Source of the DNA: Gallionella sp.
GTDB taxonomy: Bacteria; Pseudomonadota; Gammaproteobacteria; Burkholderiales; Gallionellaceae
NCBI GenBank assembly: GCA_028687575.1
Contig: JAQTZW010000001.1
Span: 62,001 to 126,000, forward strand
Direction of reading: 5' to 3'
Length of the DNA stretch: 64,000 bases
Of the stretch, positions 15,864 to 26,347 are shown one piece after another (position 1 is the first letter of the stretch; the number at the start of each line of letters is the position of its first letter). The notes below the pieces were generated by a model. The model made no database searches, was not told where the DNA came from, and saw only the letters and a program-made list of their open reading frames with translations. Position numbers and translations under genes: made by a program.

Positions 15864-17765
15864 ATGGATGCTTCCCAACTATCGGGGCAATGTGCTTCAA
15901 GTCCCCCCGCCAGCGCGTGGGTGCGTTTTTTGCGTTCGTACGGCCCTACGCCGAATAATTCCAATCTTTTTGACGAATACGTAACGGGTGCGCTAGGTCG
16001 GGCAAAGGTTCAGCCGATAACGCTCACTAGTCCGCAGCTTGACAAAATGAAGCAACGCATAGCGTCCGGATTGCCTGGCTCAATCCTAATTGCAGGAACA
16101 GCCGGCGACGGAAAAACTTATCATTGCCGCAGCCTGTGGACATCGTTAGGCGGCAACCCAAGAGATTGGGACGATCCATCTCTCGTAAAAAAACTCCCCC
16201 TGTCTGACGGTCGTTGCGCCATTTTTGTTAAGGATCTTAGCGAGTTAAGCGATGAGCTAAGCGATGACGCGTTGGGATTGTTGGAACGGTCGGTTCTTGG
16301 CTCGGAAGATTCAGAGTTTTTGGTTGTAGCCGCGAATCATGGACAAATACTCGAGCGCTTGCGTGACTTGGGCTTCCGGCAAGGCAGAGTTCATCCACTC
16401 AGAAAGCCTGTGCAGGATTTTTTCCTGCTATCCGGCCAAGTGCCAGATAGGCTTGCAATTTACGACTTGAGCAAAACAGCTCACCGACAATCTCTTGAAG
16501 AAGTTTTGTCCGCCATCGCCGGACACCCTGAGTGGGATAGCTGCATTAAATGCTCACTTCAATCTGCGGGACGTATATGTCCAATTTTTGAGAATCGCGA
16601 GCGTTTGCTTGGCGCCAATGATGGCGGGCGGTTTGTACGAAGGTTAGGGGACTTAGTGGAAGTCGCAAGACTCAATGGTTGGCATTTGCCGGTGCGCGAT
16701 TTGCTCGCTTTGGCCGCAAACATGATCTTGGGGCATAGCGATGCTCGTGAAGGACTAATGGCCTGCGGCGATGTTGCTCGGCATCAAGATGCTGGAACTG
16801 CAGAGCACGGCAATCTTTACGACAACACCTTTGGGGTCAATCTTTCACGTAGAAGAGCTCTTGATCGCCCAGTGTTTAAAGCGTTGGCTTCTTTCGGAAT
16901 CGGCGAAGAAACATCCAACGGCGCTGACGGCTTACTGGTCTACGGAGCCGATGATCAAAAGCTTGCGAATTCATTTTTCAGGCTGGTCGGCTCAGATCCG
17001 ATATATGGAGCAACGCCCTCTTATTTGGCAGCGCAGCAGCATTATTTGGAGGGCGAAGAAACCGCTCGTTTAGAAAATGGGGCCGCCGAATTTTTGGGAC
17101 GCTTGGCAGCTCAGCGGCGTAGGCTGTTTTTTACTTTGCCTGAAACGGAAACGGACTATCCATTTTGGGAAATGACTGCATTCCGATTTGCTGGCGACTA
17201 TTTGGATATGACAGTGGCACTTGCACTGGTAGAGCGCAAACCCGTGAACGAAACGGTTCGCGCCCGTATCGTGCGAGGGTTGAATAGAGTCATGACTGGG
17301 CTTTTAATTGAAAATACTGATCGCATTTTTGTAGCGAGTTCAGGCGGATTTACCCAATCCAAGATCAGCGTCCTTTGCGACACGGAAGCTCCCTCCCGGC
17401 GACTCGGCGGGATTGGGATGTCGATAAGACCAGATGCGCAGACTGGGAGTCCGACGTTGGATATAGCTTTGGCACAGGGTTCAACCGGGTCGGTTACCTT
17501 TAATCTTTCACCCGTCCGTTTTGAGTTTTTATGCCGAGTTGCTGAAGGTTCTTTGCCAGGAAGCTTTTCGAATGAATGCTTGGAAGACATGTTGGCTTTC
17601 AAAGCCAAACTTTTGCGCAAAGCCGAGCTGCTTCGAGCGCTTCGTCAAAATGAAGACGAGGTAGAGCCGGGAGAGGAAGATGGTGCGCTGACACTAAGCT
17701 TTATTGAAATCGAGCAAAATGGCCATGCCTTTTCGCGACCTGTCACAGTAAGGATTGGCTCATGA
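15864..17765 (+). CDS. SspF/DptF-like P-loop ATPase of a phosphorothioation-linked restriction module
   Basis: A 633-residue protein with Walker A GTAGDGKT at 78-85 (ILIAGTAGDGKTYHC) and a possible Walker B at CAIFVKDLSELSDE (about 115-128). First gene of a three-gene operon whose sizes (633, 507 and 1796 residues) and last FtsK-like member match the restriction halves of DNA phosphorothioation systems, called DptFGH with Dnd systems and SspFGH with Ssp systems. Because sspBCD lies in the same region, I favour SspF. The ATG at 15864 has no strong ribosome site. The stop overlaps the next start as ATGA. The name rests mostly on context; the ATPase fold is clear. Confidence 0.65.
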   Translation: MDASQLSGQCASSPPASAWVRFLRSYGPTPNNSNLFDEYVTGALGRAKVQPITLTSPQLDKMKQRIASGLPGSILIAGTAGDGKTYHCRSLWTSLGGNPRDWDDPSLVKKLPLSDGRCAIFVKDLSELSDELSDDALGLLERSVLGSEDSEFLVVAANHGQILERLRDLGFRQGRVHPLRKPVQDFFLLSGQVPDRLAIYDLSKTAHRQSLEEVLSAIAGHPEWDSCIKCSLQSAGRICPIFENRERLLGANDGGRFVRRLGDLVEVARLNGWHLPVRDLLALAANMILGHSDAREGLMACGDVARHQDAGTAEHGNLYDNTFGVNLSRRRALDRPVFKALASFGIGEETSNGADGLLVYGADDQKLANSFFRLVGSDPIYGATPSYLAAQQHYLEGEETARLENGAAEFLGRLAAQRRRLFFTLPETETDYPFWEMTAFRFAGDYLDMTVALALVERKPVNETVRARIVRGLNRVMTGLLIENTDRIFVASSGGFTQSKISVLCDTEAPSRRLGGIGMSIRPDAQTGSPTLDIALAQGSTGSVTFNLSPVRFEFLCRVAEGSLPGSFSNECLEDMLAFKAKLLRKAELLRALRQNEDEVEPGEEDGALTLSFIEIEQNGHAFSRPVTVRIGS

Positions 17766-19285
17766 GGAAGCAAATCGAAGGTGTTGACTTTGCAGTTGAC
17801 GAACACATTTGGGGTCATCGTCTTTATGATGAACAACTTCCACATCTCGCTGTTTTGGAGTTTTTGGGCGTTCTTGGTTCGAATGTCAATAACCCGCTAC
17901 AAGCAGCCCCGACTGAACGCGTGCGTTATCGTCCCCAAAGACAGATTAGATTGCGCGGGTTGCTATTCAATAATCCCTATGTTGAGTCTGTGCGCGAAAG
18001 GGCTATTCCTGACGAGGATAAATGGAAAGCATGGAAAGAGCTGTTTGCTGACGATGCAACGGGGCTTGGCGACGATGACATGAACTATCTGCAACAAGTA
18101 TTTCTGAGCTTTGACGATTTTGCCAAGGCTATAGAATTGCTGCGATCGTCAGCGTTCGAAGCGCGGAGCAATAAGCGCTGGAGTTCAAAATTTGTTTTTC
18201 CGTTTGGCCCTGACGCCCTATACGAAGATTTGCGAGTTGACTCGGGCGGCGCTTCGAACGACCGCCGCTTTTTTGCGCGCACTGGCGAATTGATGTATTT
18301 GATGTTGTGCCGCGCAGCGCGAGGCCCTGAATTGGGGCAAAAACTTATTGAGCGAATTTTTAATTCCAAAGTTCCTATGAACAGGCTCGTTAAAGCACTT
18401 CAGGGCGAACCGCAGCTTGCCAATGATGCCCGGGATGTCGGCTACCTGCCATACACCTCCCATCCGCGCTTTGATCGCCTATGCGAAGACTGGCTGGCAA
18501 TTCTTTCTCGGGACATGCCGATTTACGATGCTCTGGAGCATTTAATCACCAGCGCTGGGCTGAATCTTCTTATGTATTTCCTTGAGTGTTCGAAAACTCA
18601 GTCCGGTGATGCCGAACCCGTCGAGATTGTCTGCGAAATTGTCTCCCGTGAACGCACAAAAGTTAGGGCGCTTTCTGGTGACTCTTATCAAATTAACCAA
18701 GCGTTGTCGCTTAGAGCAGTGCGCACTGCCGTCGAGCAAATCAAGCTTACAGATGTATGGTCTGCTGCATTGGGATCAGAAGATCCTGAAGGGGAGTGTG
18801 CCAAATTGCTGAGGGCTTGGTTCCAATGGCCGCCGGCGTCTGGTGACGATGAATCAGATTATGAGCACATATCCGGTGATGAGCTTGTTCGCATGCTTGC
18901 CGAGAAGGCGCAGTCTAGGCACGAACAGCATTTTGGTAAGATCCATGCAGCGTGGTCTCGCGCAATCGGTCTTAGCTCACGGCGTTTGGCGAGGCGCACC
19001 CGCTATGCCCCAAATGACCGGCTTTTAAAGACTCTAGTTGTCACCATTGTCGATGAACGCATGCAGTTTGATGAATTTTTGCATGAGGTTCGCAGACGTT
19101 ATGGACTGGTCATCGGCGATGCCGAGGGGGCTCACTTGGTTAGAGAAAAACAGGTTGACCAAGAGGCCCTTAGCGAAAATCGAGGAAACTTGGAAATGCG
19201 ATTGGTTGGGTTGGGCTTGGTCCGGCGGCTCTCTGATTCATGCTCTTTTGTAGAAAACCCTTTTGGCTCCAAGGTAGATGATTGA
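17762..19285 (+). CDS. SspG/DptG-like component, no recognised domain
   Basis: A 507-residue soluble protein with no P-loop or nuclease motif that I can see. It begins MRKQIEGVDFAVDEHIWGHR and is mostly helical and charged. It overlaps the upstream gene by four bases (ATGA) and the downstream one by a single base (TGATG), so all three are translated as one unit. Its place as the middle member between an ATPase and a giant FtsK-like protein matches DptG/SspG. This is a contextual name. Confidence 0.55.
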   Translation: MRKQIEGVDFAVDEHIWGHRLYDEQLPHLAVLEFLGVLGSNVNNPLQAAPTERVRYRPQRQIRLRGLLFNNPYVESVRERAIPDEDKWKAWKELFADDATGLGDDDMNYLQQVFLSFDDFAKAIELLRSSAFEARSNKRWSSKFVFPFGPDALYEDLRVDSGGASNDRRFFARTGELMYLMLCRAARGPELGQKLIERIFNSKVPMNRLVKALQGEPQLANDARDVGYLPYTSHPRFDRLCEDWLAILSRDMPIYDALEHLITSAGLNLLMYFLECSKTQSGDAEPVEIVCEIVSRERTKVRALSGDSYQINQALSLRAVRTAVEQIKLTDVWSAALGSEDPEGECAKLLRAWFQWPPASGDDESDYEHISGDELVRMLAEKAQSRHEQHFGKIHAAWSRAIGLSSRRLARRTRYAPNDRLLKTLVVTIVDERMQFDEFLHEVRRRYGLVIGDAEGAHLVREKQVDQEALSENRGNLEMRLVGLGLVRRLSDSCSFVENPFGSKVDD

Positions 19286-22200
19286 TGCTCACAGATAGAA
19301 TAGTTGGGCGCGTTGGCGCAGATATCCTACAGCGCAGGCTTGCAGATTCAAGGCAGAGTGATGGCACGCTTCCTGATTCTGCAGCGCTATTCCGACTTGA
19401 TAAGCTGGCTTCAGGACAAATTGCATCGATCGTGCGAGAAATTCTTGCCAACCCGGATCTTGCCGCGCGAGTGGATTTGCGCATTCCTGCTGGGCTAGTA
19501 GAAGATCAGGACCTGCCAGAGGAAGCACTTACGACGCAGAATGCTGGCGCGGTTCGCAACGCAGGAACAACCAAAGAAGCATTGCTGACCGCTAATGGCA
19601 ACGAACACAACCTAGCGGATACGTTGGGCCATGTAACCGCTCTTGGTGCTAAAGAATTCAGGGCAAACGAAGAGGCATGGGTCGGGGCAACATGTCATGT
19701 GGCGTGCATTACTCCGAGCCTTGATGACCGCGCTGTATTCCGTGCGGCACTAAAGGGGCTGATGGCAGCTGCCGAATTGGCGCTCAACCAGCTAGGCGAT
19801 TATTGCGCGCTGATAAGCGAGGCAATATCTACTCATGGTTTGCCAATTCGCGATGCTATTGGCTGGGCGCTGCCATTCGTTGGGCTTCCAAGAGATACAT
19901 CACTGTTTTCCAATGCTAAGACCTACGGACAAGCAGTTGGCCCGTGGCGCAAAGCATTCGAAAAGTTATTTTCAAATCGCGCTCCATTGTTAAATCGGTT
20001 GCGGTCCAATGGTCAGCCTCTTGATCAGGAGGAAATGCGCCAGCGACTAGATGAAAACGCTGACTTTATCGCCGACCACGCTCGTGCTGCTCTTGAAGCG
20101 TTCATCAATGCTCCTCCTGGCGATGAGCAAACTGCAGCAGAAATTGCGGCGCTGGAATGGGAAATGGACGGTGTTCACTATATCTTCGACAAGCCAAGAG
20201 AGCGTCAGCAGGGCTTGGCAGATTCGACTGTTCATTTTTTTGATCACGACTGCGACGATTCGGATGTTCTTGATCAACGCTGGCGCAAGCACCTTGAGGA
20301 ATTGAAGACCAGAGAGCGCCGATCAGATTGGAACGACGATGACGATACTTTCTTTGAGCTTCATCGTCGGTACATCGAGCAAAATTCAAAGCTGCACGCT
20401 CAATGGGAAAAGGTTGTCTTCGGCAAACCGATCGAGTGTTACGACTTCTTCGATGGATTTTCCAGTGCAGCTCATCGGTTAGTGGTTAGAGCTGGGGAGC
20501 CAAAAGGTGATCGATTCTTGCGCTTTACCATCTCGAAAGGGCGCAAGGAATGGCGCGAGCGCTTCAATCATGATGTCGGCGCGTTCTTCTCGGCTATGTA
20601 TCGTGGGCTCCAGGAGTTAATGGGCGCCAAAGTAGAATGGCGTATAGAACGAATGGGGGCTGCGAATTTGCCAGATCCCTTGTTCAACTACCCAGCTTTC
20701 TTCAAGAAAGAAAAAGAAATCAGGGGCGATAAACTCAAACCTGTTTCTTCGCTTGCCAAAAATGCTGTTCAAATCAAGTTTGAAGTGGCTCTGATTGAAC
20801 GGATTGGCGAACATGAAGTGATTCTGGAGAAGACGCAATTGCTTTGGGTCTATCGCCCGGAGTCAATTGGCTTGTCTTTTGTCGACGATATGCTCAGGCT
20901 TAAGGAAAAGGGTTCCATCGGTTGTACCGATGTTCCGCGCCGCCTTGTAAGCAAAAAGGGTGGCGTGCAAAGCGTCTCGTTGCTCGACACTGGAACATTG
21001 GAAGCCACTTATTCGCGAGATGCAGGTTCACTGGTCCCGCCACCCAATCGGTTGCGCAGCCTGCGTGCAGAAATCAAGCGACGAATCGACGAATTAGCCT
21101 CGGATGGACGGCTATCCAATGAACAGCGTGATGAGCTGCGCGCTGCATGGGACTGCTTTGAAGCAGACTATATTCAAGCACTGGATGATTTTATTGGCTC
21201 GGGGCTTCATGGCGAAGCGGTATTGCGGCAAGCAGAGTCATTTGGCGCGCTGTTGCGCACAATGGCGATCCATGCAAGGGGTGACGTGTGCCGTTTCAAG
21301 CTGGTTGCCGAAGTTTTGTCTGTAGGCACAGTTCGGGTTTCTGGCGAACAGTCTTGCCTGATTATTCCGCCATGGCATCCAGAGAGAATGAAAGCACTGG
21401 CCGTAAAAACCCGAAGAGTCGCAGGGCTTGTGACGCATGTGTTAAATAGCAGCAACGTCTTGTTTGGCGATAGAGGGATTTTCTTTCGCGAATTTTCGGA
21501 GGAACTTGCGCATCCGTTCTACCCTGAAATTGCTATGGTTCAGCGCGGAGGCGCGCCGATCCTCGTTTCGGAGACCAGCACGGTCAATGGTTATAGCCTT
21601 CTTGAGCAGCCAGTGCGTGGAGAAAAGGATCAATTGACGGATGTCGATCCATGGGCGGCGGCAAAGCAGGTGCGCGAGCTGCTGGAGCGTTATATTGGGT
21701 TGCAACCTCACGAAGCATCCAATCTCAGCGTCTTGCTCTACAACGCGGATGCGGCCGAATTACCGCTTGCCGTTGTGCGTGAACTTTCTAACATGCAAAC
21801 GGAAACTGGTTTTCAATGCAATGTTTCCATACGGCATCGCGATCCGGTAAAACTTAGGCGTGTATACGCGGAGCTTGTGACAAAAACGGGAGATGATCCT
21901 GATTTGCCGATTGTCAGCGAGACGTCTGAAAACTTTATGTCAAAGCTGCGCATCTCGGTGGCGCCGCCTTCATCGACTCCGCCCAAGACCAACGATGGAT
22001 TTCGGGCGTTTGATGTCGCGTTTCTTCATGATGTGGTCGCAAGAACTGCGGTAGTGGAATGGATTCCTGTGGATTGGACAAATGAACGTTCAAGCTTAGA
22101 GCACGCGCCATCCCGTTGGTCATATCGAAGCGTGTCGGGTGAAAACGAACTCAAGTCCACGACATTTTTAACTTGTCCTAGGCAAACCGCATCAGGCTGG

Positions 22201-24675
22201 GCATATATTGGGGCAATCGCCTCCGTTGTTCGTCAAACAGATGCGCCCGCAGGATCACATTTTTTGCCATCCCGCCGCATTTCGTTACAAAACGAAACGT
22301 TACGCGGAACACTTGATGACGCGCACGCGTTGGCTGAATGGGTGGCGACTTACGATGAGCTGCTTGATAAGCGGCAGCTGCAAGCAAACGGCGTTACGGT
22401 AGTTAGGTATCGCAGGGCATCCACCAATGGTCGCAACATGATTGTCAGCTCGACATCGGAGCTTCGGTTGTTAGGTGTGCTTGCGCGGCGCAGATTGAGT
22501 GAGCTAGGCCTACCTTTTAACGCTGATGAAATGGCTGATTTGGCTGATAGGGTAAAGAAAGACGCATTGTCTGTTTCTGGTGATATCGTTCTACGAGCGG
22601 CTAAGCGCGGCGTTTCCGCAGGGGAAATGATTGGACTTGTGATGAGTCGCTATCTTCTCGAACAAGAATTCAAGGTGATTTCCGGCTCTGGAGCAAGGCC
22701 AACGTTTAGCGTCTTCTTTTTGCTAGATGACTATGCGGACTGGCTTGCGCAAAAAGAAAACCGGATTGCCGATATTCTTGGCTTGTGCGTTGAGGAAACT
22801 GAGGACGGTCCTCGTTTGCATGTGGCCGTTGTCGAATCAAAATATGTTTCGGCTTCTGGCGCAGCAGAGGCTCGACGTTCTTCGAAAGCACAGCTTATGG
22901 CCACGCTTTCAACGTTCCGCGCAGCACTGTTTGGTGATCCAGGGCGCTTGGATCGAGATGTGTGGTTGTCACGACTGGCAGATTTGTTAATTGATGCCGA
23001 CATCCCACCTGGCTGCTCAGGCTTGTTGGAACGTGTTAGGGCTAAGTTGCGCGATGGCGAAGCTGAAATCTCATTGCGTGGTTACTCGCAAGTCTTTGTG
23101 CATTCCGCTGATCCGGCGGCTGCTAATTCTGGATCCGAGCAAGTTTTAATCGATGAGACTGACGGAATCCAAGCTTGGCAAGAGGTCTTTGACCGACCAG
23201 AGCTGCGTCGTCTTGTTGAATCCTATGCACGCAACGAAGATCCATCCTCAATTCGGTCAATTCTAGGGGTGGCTCAGCCATGGATTTCAGCGCATCCACG
23301 GCTACCAGCACAGCGTGTTGCATGGATAGACATGGTGGAGCAGCTTGCTTCCAGTGGTGGATCTGTGGTCGAGTCTAAGGAGACTCCACAATCGTTCGTC
23401 TCAGTTCCTGTTCAACAACGAAATCAGTCTGAGACGCCTGTTAATGTTGTTCAGCCTTTGGAATCAATTGAGTCAGCGTTCGCATCATCTGGATCAAAGC
23501 TTTCTGAGCTTATCTCCGCAAAGGCAGCCGTACTTTCGGCTGATATTGATGAGCGTGAAGCATGGGCAGATGAAATAACTCGTAAACTTAAATCCGCATT
23601 GAACGGATATGGCCTTCAGGCATCCGTTTTAGGGACTCGACTTACTCCAAATGGCTGCTTGGTCAGGCTTGCCGGTTCGGATCGGCTACGCGTTGAAGAT
23701 ATTGAATCAAAACGGACACAGCTGTTAACAACCCACGCAATCAATTTAGTTACAGTACAGCCAAAACCTGGTGAGATTGTCGTCACGATTGCGGGGGCAA
23801 AGAGACAGTCTGTTTCGCTTTGGGATTTATGGGCACGCAGAAGCATTAACAGAAATTCGGCTGGCATTAACACCTCGTTTATTCTCGGATTGCAAGAAAT
23901 AAATGGGGCACTGCTATATCTTAATTTAGGTAGCGAATTCGGCGGACTCTCGGCGCATGAGCCACATTCACTAGTTGCTGGAGCAACTGGAAGTGGCAAG
24001 TCTGTACTCATACAAGCCTTGCTTCTTGATATTGCGGCAACTAATCCAAAAGAACTTGCTCAGATCGTCTTGATCGACCCAAAGATGGGTGTCGACTATT
24101 CGGCTCTGGAAGATTTGCCGCATATGCGTGAACTGATTGTAACGACAAAAGAGCGAGCGACAGAAGTGCTGGGCGCGCTCGTTGAGGAAATGGAAAACCG
24201 ATATAGATTATTTGCTGCTGCTCGCGCTCGTGATTTGGCGACCTTTAATGCAAAATCTGCTCCATCAGACAAATTGCCAATGGTATTTCTAGTTCATGAC
24301 GAATTCGCTGATTGGATGTTTGACGATACCTACAAAGGTGCGGTTAGCGCGGCTGTTCAAAGGCTGGGTGTTAAAGCACGTGCAGCCGGCATTCACTTAA
24401 TATTCGCGGCTCAGCGGCCGGACAAAGACGTCATGCCGATGCAGCTGCGAGAAAACTTAGGTAATAGACTTATTCTCAAGGTTGCTAGTGAGGCTACTTC
24501 GAAGATCGCCCTTGATCGGCCTGGCGCAGAGCTGCTGCTGGGCAAGGGGCATCTAGCGGCGAAACTTAATGGTGAGCAGGGGCTTGTGTTTGCGCAAGCA
24601 CCATTCTTATCAGACGACGACATTTTAGATGCAGTATGTGCAATAAAGAACGATAACTCGATAACCGTTTATTGA
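19285..24675 (+). CDS. SspH/DptH-like giant protein with C-terminal FtsK/HerA-type translocase
   Basis: A 1796-residue protein, ATG 19285 sharing its A with the upstream stop. The C-terminal fifth is an FtsK/SpoIIIE-like motor: Walker A GATGSGKSV (about 1564-1572), VLIDPKMGVDYSAL, Walker B MVFLVHDEFADWM (about 1665-1677), then LIFAAQRPDKDVMPMQLREN. The long N-terminal 1500 residues have no domain I can name. One stretch, LHVAVVESKYVSASGAAEAR (about 1175-1195), carries an E-x-K pattern that might belong to a nuclease-like fold. This size and layout match DptH/SspH, the DNA-translocating part of phosphorothioation-dependent defence. The exact subgroup needs comparison. Confidence 0.7.
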   Translation: MLTDRIVGRVGADILQRRLADSRQSDGTLPDSAALFRLDKLASGQIASIVREILANPDLAARVDLRIPAGLVEDQDLPEEALTTQNAGAVRNAGTTKEALLTANGNEHNLADTLGHVTALGAKEFRANEEAWVGATCHVACITPSLDDRAVFRAALKGLMAAAELALNQLGDYCALISEAISTHGLPIRDAIGWALPFVGLPRDTSLFSNAKTYGQAVGPWRKAFEKLFSNRAPLLNRLRSNGQPLDQEEMRQRLDENADFIADHARAALEAFINAPPGDEQTAAEIAALEWEMDGVHYIFDKPRERQQGLADSTVHFFDHDCDDSDVLDQRWRKHLEELKTRERRSDWNDDDDTFFELHRRYIEQNSKLHAQWEKVVFGKPIECYDFFDGFSSAAHRLVVRAGEPKGDRFLRFTISKGRKEWRERFNHDVGAFFSAMYRGLQELMGAKVEWRIERMGAANLPDPLFNYPAFFKKEKEIRGDKLKPVSSLAKNAVQIKFEVALIERIGEHEVILEKTQLLWVYRPESIGLSFVDDMLRLKEKGSIGCTDVPRRLVSKKGGVQSVSLLDTGTLEATYSRDAGSLVPPPNRLRSLRAEIKRRIDELASDGRLSNEQRDELRAAWDCFEADYIQALDDFIGSGLHGEAVLRQAESFGALLRTMAIHARGDVCRFKLVAEVLSVGTVRVSGEQSCLIIPPWHPERMKALAVKTRRVAGLVTHVLNSSNVLFGDRGIFFREFSEELAHPFYPEIAMVQRGGAPILVSETSTVNGYSLLEQPVRGEKDQLTDVDPWAAAKQVRELLERYIGLQPHEASNLSVLLYNADAAELPLAVVRELSNMQTETGFQCNVSIRHRDPVKLRRVYAELVTKTGDDPDLPIVSETSENFMSKLRISVAPPSSTPPKTNDGFRAFDVAFLHDVVARTAVVEWIPVDWTNERSSLEHAPSRWSYRSVSGENELKSTTFLTCPRQTASGWAYIGAIASVVRQTDAPAGSHFLPSRRISLQNETLRGTLDDAHALAEWVATYDELLDKRQLQANGVTVVRYRRASTNGRNMIVSSTSELRLLGVLARRRLSELGLPFNADEMADLADRVKKDALSVSGDIVLRAAKRGVSAGEMIGLVMSRYLLEQEFKVISGSGARPTFSVFFLLDDYADWLAQKENRIADILGLCVEETEDGPRLHVAVVESKYVSASGAAEARRSSKAQLMATLSTFRAALFGDPGRLDRDVWLSRLADLLIDADIPPGCSGLLERVRAKLRDGEAEISLRGYSQVFVHSADPAAANSGSEQVLIDETDGIQAWQEVFDRPELRRLVESYARNEDPSSIRSILGVAQPWISAHPRLPAQRVAWIDMVEQLASSGGSVVESKETPQSFVSVPVQQRNQSETPVNVVQPLESIESAFASSGSKLSELISAKAAVLSADIDEREAWADEITRKLKSALNGYGLQASVLGTRLTPNGCLVRLAGSDRLRVEDIESKRTQLLTTHAINLVTVQPKPGEIVVTIAGAKRQSVSLWDLWARRSINRNSAGINTSFILGLQEINGALLYLNLGSEFGGLSAHEPHSLVAGATGSGKSVLIQALLLDIAATNPKELAQIVLIDPKMGVDYSALEDLPHMRELIVTTKERATEVLGALVEEMENRYRLFAAARARDLATFNAKSAPSDKLPMVFLVHDEFADWMFDDTYKGAVSAAVQRLGVKARAAGIHLIFAAQRPDKDVMPMQLRENLGNRLILKVASEATSKIALDRPGAELLLGKGHLAAKLNGEQGLVFAQAPFLSDDDILDAVCAIKNDNSITVY

Positions 24676-25076
24676 AAATAGCCAAAAGAATGACTGACCT
24701 GATATCAGATGGGATCTCGTGTGAACGCATCCTTCTGGCTATCAGAAAGATTGAGAGTGGTGTGCGTATTCTGCTGAAACCCGCCAACCATAATGTTCGC
24801 AAACACGCCGCCTATAATGACTAGGTGCAGGCCAGTGAAAATGGTGTAAAAGCGCCACTTGTTGTCTGGGCGAGTGTAAAAACCAAATGACGGTTTTTTG
24901 CCGTGCAATAATGATGGGTAATGGCACGTTTGTCCAAAAGCAGTCCATCGCTATTTCCCTCACTTTAGTATGGCAGGCAGCTGTGTTCATATACACTCAA
25001 AATGCGTGGTTGTTTTGAGATAACGACAGACCAAATTCCATTTATTTTTCATAGAAAAAAACGAAATAAGGAGAGC
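24676..25076. other. 401-bp gap with a possible minus-strand gene remnant
   Basis: On the minus strand, 24705-24908 encodes a protein-like piece containing NKWRFYTIFTGLHLVIIGGVF, reminiscent of a transmembrane helix of cytochrome oxidase subunit III or NorE-type proteins. It is too short to be complete and has no convincing start. The rest holds the leader of the next gene pair. The remnant reading is weak. Confidence 0.25.
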
Positions 25077-25502
25077 ATGATGGATCAAGATGCATTGAAA
25101 ATTGCAATCAAAGAAATTGCGGACAAACACTGGGAAATGAATCAGCAGCCAATATTGTTGAGCGAGGTCGCACCAATTCTTATGAAGAAAGCGGAGGGGG
25201 GCGACTACCGGACTTTGCTTGATGGAAAATCTTTAAAGATGTTCATCAAGGACACGGGGGATAAGCATGGCTACCGATTAGTTGTGCACCCCACACAAGA
25301 TGCTAAAGTTGCGCTAGCTCCCTTGAGTTCAATATTTGAATTCGCCGTCGCTGTCACTGAAAAATTGCCGAAGAAGTTCGAAACCATCCGCAGGAGTGAA
25401 AACAAAGTTGCTGCGCTTTTGGAAATTCTATCGGTTCTGCCGGAAGATGAGTTAGCAAAAATTTCGATTCCAGTTTCGGCTCTCGTGAAACTGCTCAAAT
25501 AA
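25077..25502 (+). CDS. Small protein with a LOTUS/OST-HTH-like fold (tentative)
   Basis: A 141-residue soluble protein starting MMDQDALK; AAGGAG at 25068-25073 supports ATG 25077 or 25080 over a longer upstream start. The pattern ILLSEVAPILMKKAEG...LLDGKSLKMFIKDT...YRLVVHP looks like the LOTUS/OST-HTH winged-helix layout, a fold known to bind RNA or G-quadruplexes. That is a pattern resemblance only. The stop TAA is directly followed by the ATG of the next gene, so the two are coupled. They stand just downstream of the SspH-like gene, between the two defence operons. Confidence 0.5.
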   Translation: MMDQDALKIAIKEIADKHWEMNQQPILLSEVAPILMKKAEGGDYRTLLDGKSLKMFIKDTGDKHGYRLVVHPTQDAKVALAPLSSIFEFAVAVTEKLPKKFETIRRSENKVAALLEILSVLPEDELAKISIPVSALVKLLK

Positions 25503-26336
25503 ATGAACGTGTTAGTGTGCTTGATATCATCCCTAGGCAACGTTGCAGAAGTTGTAGCGCGTCAGCGAGAACGGTTAATTCCGCAGGATTTATTCAAGAA
25601 GAAAGGCCCTGACTATCCCGTAAATTTCAAGGTTTCAGTCTACAACCCCAATAAGGAAAGCATAAGCTTTGAAAAATTTCTGCTGCGCGAGGCTAAGACT
25701 AGCGAAGCTGTGATTCTGCTGGTTGAAGAAATACACTCGTGTTTGGTGGTACCTATCGAAAATGCCGTTTTTGCCGCGACCTTCGATGTAAAAGATGAAA
25801 GAGTCAGTAATTTCAAGAACTTTTTTGGAAACCATTTTTCTCAACTATTTCGGAATTTTTTTGTCGTAAAAACTTTAATGGACGATGCAGAAAAGCTGCA
25901 GGCGATGATTCTTCCCCTCCGAAATTTCGATGCGCCTGCATTACGTGAAATGGCTCGGTTATCGCGTGAAAACAGCAGATGCGCCAATTTCACTCTGCCT
26001 TTGGAGGTTCAGCTCGCGGAGATCGTCAAGCTAAGAGTCCCGCGCAAAAAATCGAAATCCCCACTTAAATACTTTGTTGACCAGAAGGGAAAGCACTTTG
26101 TATATGGCTACGAAAATCACGCCAGTATCGACACCGGAAAACCACACGTCGCGGCATGTGAATTCAACGGACACTTCAGATTCGGGAAGAGGATAGATCC
26201 ACGTCGCCATTACAATGTGAGCTTCGGTGACGGGGACACGACACATATTTCTGGAGATTTTCCAGATTGCCATGGGGTGGTACACACAGTCCCCAAAAAA
26301 AGCCATCTCAATATGTTTGCCAACGATTTTTACTAG
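25503..26336 (+). CDS. Protein of unknown function, coupled to the LOTUS-like gene
   Basis: A 277-residue soluble protein that starts with no gap after the previous stop. The N-terminal part is alpha/beta-like (MNVLVCLISSLGNVAEVV), the middle has charged helices, and the C-terminus is rich in His, Gly and Asp (NVSFGDGDTTHISGDFPDCH). I recognise no family. A symmetric hairpin 12 bases after the stop may terminate the operon. As part of a two-gene unit inside a defence island it could be an additional defence or toxin-antitoxin pair, but nothing in the sequence proves it. Confidence 0.5.
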   Translation: MNVLVCLISSLGNVAEVVARQRERLIPQDLFKKKGPDYPVNFKVSVYNPNKESISFEKFLLREAKTSEAVILLVEEIHSCLVVPIENAVFAATFDVKDERVSNFKNFFGNHFSQLFRNFFVVKTLMDDAEKLQAMILPLRNFDAPALREMARLSRENSRCANFTLPLEVQLAEIVKLRVPRKKSKSPLKYFVDQKGKHFVYGYENHASIDTGKPHVAACEFNGHFRFGKRIDPRRHYNVSFGDGDTTHISGDFPDCHGVVHTVPKKSHLNMFANDFY

Positions 26337-26347
26337 CCGAAATGAAT

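Noticed and set aside
15864..24675. BREX or DISARM assignment for the three-gene operon
   Set aside because: There is no methylase, PglZ, or DrmA/B-type gene, and the FtsK-like giant protein beside sspBCD fits the phosphorothioation-linked modules better.
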